From: Collinsella tanakaei
Lineage (GTDB): Bacteria > Actinomycetota > Coriobacteriia > Coriobacteriales > Coriobacteriaceae
Direction: 5' to 3'
DNA length: 57,810 nucleotides
Assembly: GCF_016902615.1 (NCBI RefSeq)
Contig: NZ_JACJMB010000015.1
Coordinates: forward strand, 1 to 57,810
Made by a program: the position numbers and the translations under genes. Below, one piece after another: positions 52,987 to 57,810 of the stretch (the stretch's first letter is position 1; every line of letters begins with the position of its first letter). The notes under the pieces are model-generated. The model was not told the DNA's origin. It worked only from the letters and a program-made list of their open reading frames with translations, and ran no database searches.

Positions 52987-53250
52987 GGCGATCTCCTCAA
53001 GTGGCTTTCAATGTGTCGGCGATATGCCTGTACCCACTATAGCGCGCGCACGCGGCGATACCGGCCGGGCGCGCACGCGCCGTCGTGCAGCGGATGCAAC
53101 GCTTCGGTACGCGGACAAAGAGCCGGCACCTCGCGTGCGACAGGGCGCTTCCATGTGGTTAATCGGGCGAAGACGATGGCCACTTTCGCGTGCGACACCG
53201 GTCGCGGTAAGCTACTGCACCAGAAACCGCACGATCAGGAGCACACAACC

Positions 53251-54297
53251 ATGGCACATAAGCATCAGCACGATATCGCCGAAGAGGGCGAACTGTTCTG
53301 CACGCATATCGGAGGGTCGGCGACGCTCGAAGGCGTCATGATGCGCGGCAAGCTCAACTGGGCGGTTGCCGTGCGTCGCGAAGACGGCACCATGTACGTG
53401 GAGGAGCACGACCTGCCCGACCCCTCAACGCGCCCCGCCTGGATGCGCTGGCCGATCATCCGCGGCTGCGTGTCGTTCGTCGAGTCGATGATGCTCTCCT
53501 ACCGCGCGCTCGACATCGCCTCCGAGCACGTCTTCATCGACGAGGAGGAGGGCGATGGCGAAACGACGGCGAGCGATGGCGACCACGCCGATGACGCCGC
53601 GGAAAGCGGCAGCTCGTCCGGCGGCGGCATGGGCATCGCCATGCTCATCTCCACATGCGTAGGCCTCGTGCTCGGCGTCGGCATGTTCATCGCGCTGCCG
53701 CTCGTCGCGACGAACGCCATCATGGGACCGCTCGCCGCGGACAACTCGCTGCCGTGGAATCTCGTGGAGGCGCTGTTCCGCATCATCGTGCTCGTTGCCT
53801 ACGTGGGCGGCGTGGGGCTCATCCCCGATATGGCGCGCATGTACGGCTACCACGGTGCCGAGCACCAGTCCATCCACTGCTTCGAGCACGGCCTCGAGCT
53901 CACGCCGGAGAACGCCGCGAAGTTCTCGCGCCTGCACGTGCGCTGCGGCACGGCGTTTCTGGTCATGACCGTCGCCGTGGCACTCATCCTACACGCCGTG
54001 CTACCGGTCGGGGCGTGGGCCGATGCGCTCGGTCTCACCGGTATGGCCCGCACGCTGTTCGTGCTGGGCACGCGCCTCCTGATGCTGCCGATCGTTGCCG
54101 GCGTGTCCTACGAGGTCACCGTGAAATGGGCGGGATCGCATCCGGACAACCCGCTGGTGAAGATCGCGCTGTGGCCCGGTCTGCAGATGCAGCGGCTCAC
54201 CACGCGCAAGGCCGACCCCGGCATGCTGGAGTGCGCCATCGAGGCCCTCAAGCGCGTCGATGCGCGCGAGCACGCGGCGAAAGCCGAGGCAGAGTAG
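53251..54297 (+). CDS. DUF1385 (YqhQ-like) membrane protein
   Basis: A 348-residue protein of the DUF1385 family. The conserved start GGSATLEGVMMRGKLNWAVA and WPIIRGCVSFVESM are followed by an acidic Ser/Gly loop (about 95-125), three to four TM segments, and the hallmark RMYGYHGAEHQSIHCFEHGL with several His/Glu. Its role is unknown. The gene often neighbours prfA in other bacteria; here prfA is 5 kb away on the other strand. ATG at 53251 with AGGAG. Confidence 0.85.
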   Translation: MAHKHQHDIAEEGELFCTHIGGSATLEGVMMRGKLNWAVAVRREDGTMYVEEHDLPDPSTRPAWMRWPIIRGCVSFVESMMLSYRALDIASEHVFIDEEEGDGETTASDGDHADDAAESGSSSGGGMGIAMLISTCVGLVLGVGMFIALPLVATNAIMGPLAADNSLPWNLVEALFRIIVLVAYVGGVGLIPDMARMYGYHGAEHQSIHCFEHGLELTPENAAKFSRLHVRCGTAFLVMTVAVALILHAVLPVGAWADALGLTGMARTLFVLGTRLLMLPIVAGVSYEVTVKWAGSHPDNPLVKIALWPGLQMQRLTTRKADPGMLECAIEALKRVDAREHAAKAEAE

Positions 54298-54299
54298 TA

Positions 54300-54324
54300 G
54301 GTGGCACCGAACTACCCCGTCCCC
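54300..54324. repeat. Dispersed intergenic repeat, copy 1
   Basis: GGTGGCACCGAACTACCCCGTCCCC; its inverted copy, with one substitution in the first 24 bases compared, is at 57759-57782. It lies between the convergent DUF1385 and zinc-ribbon genes. Confidence 0.65.
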
Positions 54325-54340
54325 GATGTGAACACCGCCG

Positions 54341-55828
54341 TTAAAGCGGCTGAATGGCGTCCACGATGTTCGCGGCTATGTAGTCGTCGACCAGATAGCT
54401 GTAGTCTCGCTCCCCGAAATCATTGAGAATCGTGTCGTAATCGATGGCACCGCCGGTCTCAAGGTCGACGACCTCTTCCGCCTCCTCGAAGCTGTAATAC
54501 GTATCGGGATCCGACGAGTTCTGGCGATTGAAATCCGCGATGATGTAGCCCCATCGATTGGCGTACACCCAGGCGTACTCGCCCGGACCAAGAAGAGCCG
54601 AGCCGATCCACGACGTCGCGACATCACCAATGGCATCCGGTCGCGGTGTCGAGTGAACCTCGATCCAGCACATCTCAAGGCGGGAATCGATATTCGCGTA
54701 GATGGCTACCTTGTTGCCATCTTTCTGCACGTTCACGCGCCCATCCCAGTATTCGGGCAGATAGAGCTCGTAGTCGGCCGTCGCCACGCGGCGCGCCTCG
54801 CGCTTTTCCCGCTCGGCCGCCGCGGCATCGTCCGCGGCCTTCTGCGCGGCCGCGTCATCATGCCGGCTCTGGGCGGCGTCCCGCAGCTCGTCGGCGTTCG
54901 GGGCATCCGCGGCGGTATCGGCAGACGCCTGCGCATACGCCGCCGTGATCAGCTCGGTGGTCACATCGAGGGCGGCCACGGGCGTGAGGGCAAACGACCC
55001 CACGCCGGTCGCATCGATATTCTCGTTGACATCATCGGACGTGAAGCTGACCTGCAGGGTATTCATGGGGACCGCGTAGAGGGTGCCGTCTGCGGCGATC
55101 GGCGAGGCGACCACACTCAGCTCATAGGTGCCCTGACGCAGCGTGAGGCCCTCCCCGTCCGAGTCCACGAACTGGGTCTCGTCGACTGCATCCCCGGTCG
55201 AGGCGGTTCCCACCACATGCACCGGCAGGCGCGAGGCGCCGCCATGGGTATTCCAACCGTCAGCGGAAACGGAGATCTTGACGTCATGCTGCGCGTCGGC
55301 GAGGTCTTGCGCCTGCTGCTTTGCCTGCGCGGCCTGCTCGGCGGCGGCCCGCTGGTTCTGCTGGTCGACGGCATACCAGATGCCGCCCCCGGCGAGACCC
55401 GCCAACACGAGTGCGCCCACGGCGATCGCCGCGACCTTGCCCCGGCTCATCTTCTTTTTCGGCGCCGCATCGTAGGTGAAATCCTGCGGCGAGGTGGGGG
55501 CGTACGGATCGGGCGCCGTCGCGGAAGTCGAGGTGGAAGCCGGCGCGGGCGCCACGGCTATGCGAGCCATATCGACCACCGTCTCCCCCGCGGGCATCGG
55601 ATCTGGCACGGGCGCATCGGCATCGGGCGCGGGCGTATCGGCATCGGGCGCGACGATCCTTGCGCCGCACGACGTGCAGAACCTCGCACCCGGCGAGACG
55701 GGCGCTCCGCAGTGCGTGCAGAACGCAGCAGGCGCGGGTTCAGGCGGCATGCTGGCCAGCTTTGCGCCGCACGACGTGCAAAACGACGAGCCATCGGCTA
55801 CTTCGGCATGGCAGAACGGGCATATCAT
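54341..55828 (-). CDS. Double zinc-ribbon membrane protein with extracellular beta domain
   Basis: A 495-residue protein. Two zinc ribbons start it (CPFCHAEVADGSSFCTSCG and CTHCGAPVSPGARFCTSCG), then an Asp/Pro/Ala linker, one TM helix (about 133-155, AAIAVGALVLAGLAGGGIWY) and a coiled coil (QRAAAEQAAQAKQQAQDLAD). The outer part has a beta-rich domain, a second Ala/charged helix (about 325-350) and a C-terminal domain of about 140 residues (YELYLPEYWDGRVNV). The topology, inside zinc sensor and outside domain, recalls TcaA-type proteins. Function unknown. ATG at 55828 follows AGGAGG. Confidence 0.7.
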   Translation of the reverse strand: MICPFCHAEVADGSSFCTSCGAKLASMPPEPAPAAFCTHCGAPVSPGARFCTSCGARIVAPDADTPAPDADAPVPDPMPAGETVVDMARIAVAPAPASTSTSATAPDPYAPTSPQDFTYDAAPKKKMSRGKVAAIAVGALVLAGLAGGGIWYAVDQQNQRAAAEQAAQAKQQAQDLADAQHDVKISVSADGWNTHGGASRLPVHVVGTASTGDAVDETQFVDSDGEGLTLRQGTYELSVVASPIAADGTLYAVPMNTLQVSFTSDDVNENIDATGVGSFALTPVAALDVTTELITAAYAQASADTAADAPNADELRDAAQSRHDDAAAQKAADDAAAAEREKREARRVATADYELYLPEYWDGRVNVQKDGNKVAIYANIDSRLEMCWIEVHSTPRPDAIGDVATSWIGSALLGPGEYAWVYANRWGYIIADFNRQNSSDPDTYYSFEEAEEVVDLETGGAIDYDTILNDFGERDYSYLVDDYIAANIVDAIQPL

Positions 55829-56031
55829 TGCAGCCTCCTTAGGGGCTCAGCCGTCATCAAGGGAGCGACAGACGGGCCGCCCAGCGTGTATGACCTCCAT
55901 TGTACGCTGCGCGATAAACCCCCTGATTGCACAACTGTTACCAAATGGCCTTCAAACCCGGCCGCAGCACGGTCGCTATAATGGCGTGCGAATATACGAC
56001 CGACCATCAGCCCGCAAAGGACGCCGCCCAC

Positions 56032-57210
56032 ATGCCAGCACTTCAGCCTGAACGCCCCGCAGCCCCGCTCGCCCACGATGCACACGAGGTTCGCGCCGCA
56101 TGGATCGAGGCGACACGCCTGCGCACGCTGCCCCTCGCCGCCTCCGGTTCGCTCGTTGCCGCGGGCATCGCCATTGCGCGGGGCGCGTGGCGCCCGGAGG
56201 TGTTCGCGCTCATGCTCGTCGTCTCGCTGCTGCTGCAGGTCATCGCGAACTTTGCTGATGACTACGGCGACCTCTCCCATGGGCTGGACGACGAGACGCG
56301 CGTGGGACCGCGCCGCGGCATGCAGCGGGGCATCATCACACCCGCCCAGATGAAGCGCGCGCTGATCGCGCTGTGCGCACTCACGTTTGCGCTCGGGTGC
56401 GCGCTGATCGCCGTCGCCTTCAGCGGCGGGCCCGCCCTGGGCACCGACGCGATGCTTGCCGCCGGTATCTTCGTGGCGCTCGGCATCGCCGCCATCGCCG
56501 CCGCGGTACTCTACACCGTAGGGCCGCACCCTTATGGCTACTTGGGGCTCGGCGACATCATGAGCTTCGTGTTCTTCGGACTCGTCGCCGTGATCGCCGG
56601 CACGTTCCTCTACACGCACGCCTGGGATGTCGCGCCGCTTGTCGCCGGCGTGGCGCTCGGGCTTCCCGTCGCAGCCGTCATGAACATCAACAACATGCGC
56701 GATTCGCTCGCCGATGCCGCCAAGGGCAAGCACACGATCGCGAACCGCCTGTACGCCGCGGGGGCACACGCCGGCGAGCGCTGGGTGCGGGGCCGCACGC
56801 CCGGGGAGATCTCCGGCATGGTCGCGGTGCTCGAGCGCGGGCCGCATGTCGACCTCGCAGCGTTCGACGCCGAGGTGACGGCGGAAGGCCAGGCTGCCAT
56901 CGACCGTGCCCGCTCGCCCCAGACGGTCGCCGCGCTCACCGGCGAGTCCTACATGCGTGCCTACCATCTGGCGCTCATCTACGCCTCGCTCGCACTGTTC
57001 GTCGTGGCCACGTTCCTCGTACGCGGTGTCGAGCTCGCCACCTTCGCACGTGCCGCCGCGGTGCTCGCGGCCTCCTACCCGCTCATGCGTGCCACCCAGG
57101 GCGCCTGCCACCAGCTTGACCACGAGAGGCTCGACCGCTTCATGGCGCCGACGAGCCTCGGCACTGTGCTGCCCGCCGCTGTGTTCGCCATCGTCGTCGC
57201 CCTCGGGTAG
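56032..57210 (+). CDS. menA: 1,4-dihydroxy-2-naphthoate polyprenyltransferase with an insertion
   Basis: A 392-residue UbiA-family enzyme attaching the polyprenyl tail in menaquinone synthesis. The Mg-diphosphate site NFADDYGDLSHGLDDETRVG and the second Asp site NINNMRDSLADAAKGKHT are clear, with eight or nine TM segments. Compared with usual MenA (about 300 residues) there are about 60-70 extra residues (about 245-310) directly after the second motif, a hydrophilic segment (GEISGMVAVLERGPHVDL). The ATG at 56032 has AAAGGA; longer starts lack ribosome sites. Menaquinone would fit anaerobic respiration. Confidence 0.85.
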   Translation: MPALQPERPAAPLAHDAHEVRAAWIEATRLRTLPLAASGSLVAAGIAIARGAWRPEVFALMLVVSLLLQVIANFADDYGDLSHGLDDETRVGPRRGMQRGIITPAQMKRALIALCALTFALGCALIAVAFSGGPALGTDAMLAAGIFVALGIAAIAAAVLYTVGPHPYGYLGLGDIMSFVFFGLVAVIAGTFLYTHAWDVAPLVAGVALGLPVAAVMNINNMRDSLADAAKGKHTIANRLYAAGAHAGERWVRGRTPGEISGMVAVLERGPHVDLAAFDAEVTAEGQAAIDRARSPQTVAALTGESYMRAYHLALIYASLALFVVATFLVRGVELATFARAAAVLAASYPLMRATQGACHQLDHERLDRFMAPTSLGTVLPAAVFAIVVALG

Positions 57211-57291
57211 AAGGCTGCAGCGGAGCGGCGCGCCCTTACAATGGGTGGGACGCCTCCGACTGTATGGCCGCCAATCGAAAGGAACCGCCTC

Positions 57292-57741
57292 ATGCACCGC
57301 ATCCTTTTCATCTGCCACGGCAACATCTGCCGTTCGACCATGGCCCAGTCCGTCATGACTGAGCTCGTGCGCCGCGCCGGCCGCGAGGACGAGTTCGAGA
57401 TCGACTCGGCCGCGACGAGCTACGAGGAGATCGGTAACCCGCCGCACTGGGGCACCGAGACCAAGCTGCGCGAGGTCGGCATTCCGGTCGTTGCGCACCG
57501 GGCGCGCATCATCACGCCTGCCGAATACGATTCGTGGGACCACATCATATATATGGATGGGGAGAACCGCCGCGGGCTGGCGCGCATCTTGCGTGGCGAC
57601 CCGGACAACAAGGTGAGCCGGCTGCTCGATTGGACCGACCGCCCCGGCGACGTCGCCGATCCGTGGTACACCGGCAACTTCGACGACACGTACCGCGACG
57701 TGCTCGCCGGCTGCACCGCTCTGCTCGAACAGCTTGCATAG
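57292..57741 (+). CDS. Low-molecular-weight protein-tyrosine phosphatase
   Basis: A 149-residue LMW-PTP. The P-loop CHGNICRS (Cys9, Arg15) sits at the N-terminus and the general acid Asp in DVADPWY near the C-terminus. Length is typical. It probably removes phosphate from tyrosine kinases or regulates surface polysaccharide assembly; partners are unknown. ATG at 57292 with GAAAGGA. 81 bases after menA, same strand. Confidence 0.93.
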   Translation: MHRILFICHGNICRSTMAQSVMTELVRRAGREDEFEIDSAATSYEEIGNPPHWGTETKLREVGIPVVAHRARIITPAEYDSWDHIIYMDGENRRGLARILRGDPDNKVSRLLDWTDRPGDVADPWYTGNFDDTYRDVLAGCTALLEQLA

Positions 57742-57758
57742 GCACCTGATGTCTTCAT

Positions 57759-57782
57759 TGGGGACGGGGTAGTTTGGTGCCA
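57759..57782. repeat. Dispersed intergenic repeat, copy 2
   Basis: GGGGACGGGGTAGTTTGGTG and following CCAC: inverted copy of 54300-54324. The related core also occurs near 24681. Confidence 0.65.
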
Positions 57783-57810
57783 CTTGGGCGCGTATCGCGC
57801 GCCCAAGTGG
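57780..57810 (+). terminator. Hairpin after the phosphatase gene
   Basis: A perfect 13-bp stem (57780-57792 with 57798-57810), loop TATCG; the window ends before any U-run can be seen. Confidence 0.6.

Noticed and set aside
51841-53250. An N-terminal extension of the DUF1385 gene by 470 codons
   Set aside because: The upstream frame runs opposite the epimerase gene, lacks similarity, and the ATG at 53251 has a good ribosome site at the conserved family start.
1-57810. CRISPR arrays, rRNA or tRNA genes
   Set aside because: No regularly spaced 25-40 bp repeats and no tRNA cloverleaf or rRNA core sequence were noticed on either strand; a dedicated tRNA scan was not possible.

Overview
The window is high-GC bacterial DNA. 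Small actinobacterial-type genes, GTG/TTG starts, strong GGAGG-like Shine-Dalgarno sites and protein similarities recalled from memory suggest an anaerobic Coriobacteriia, most like Collinsella. This assignment is inference; no rRNA or tRNA gene is present to test it.

Layout. 1-108: right end of an IS3-family element. 171-2802 (-): birA and a folP-folK fusion with a large Ala-rich insertion. 3.0-6.2 kb: a secreted cell-wall-repeat protein and a subtilisin-like protease with SLH domains. 6.3-8.0 kb: a polytopic glycosyltransferase. 8.4-13.2 kb: a large SLH surface protein (-), a degenerate 5' copy of it in opposite orientation (+), and an adjacent tyrosine recombinase broken by one in-frame amber codon. 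The two surface-protein copies share a 73-bp perfect inverted repeat over leader, ribosome site and first codons. This is the arrangement of an invertible surface-antigen switch and is the most interesting locus here. 13.3-24.6 kb: housekeeping genes (Sir2 deacylase, membrane protein, xthA, a Kef-type antiporter, glmU-prs, pth and an NfnAB-type pair).

24.8-39.8 kb is an anaerobic citrate-fermentation island. One minus-strand operon encodes the Na+-pumping oxaloacetate decarboxylase (head protein, biotin carrier, OadB, a 44-aa OadG-like peptide, CitX, OadA). Divergent from it is a CitMHS citrate transporter. A GntR regulator with citG follows, then citDEF (-) divergent from a LysR regulator and citC (+), and finally an AbrB-type (PF05145) membrane protein. 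Together they would import citrate, cleave it to acetate and oxaloacetate, build and load the citrate-lyase prosthetic group, and couple decarboxylation to Na+ export. BirA at the window start could biotinylate the carrier.

40.1-51.6 kb: two polar amino-acid ABC transporters (-), the first with a cytidylate-kinase-like gene, separated by a YqeY-like gene, a PrsA-type foldase and prfA. 52.1-57.8 kb: an aldose-1-epimerase-like gene, a DUF1385 membrane protein, a zinc-ribbon membrane protein, menA and a low-molecular-weight tyrosine phosphatase. Several short inverted-repeat (MITE-like) elements and many intrinsic terminators sit between genes.
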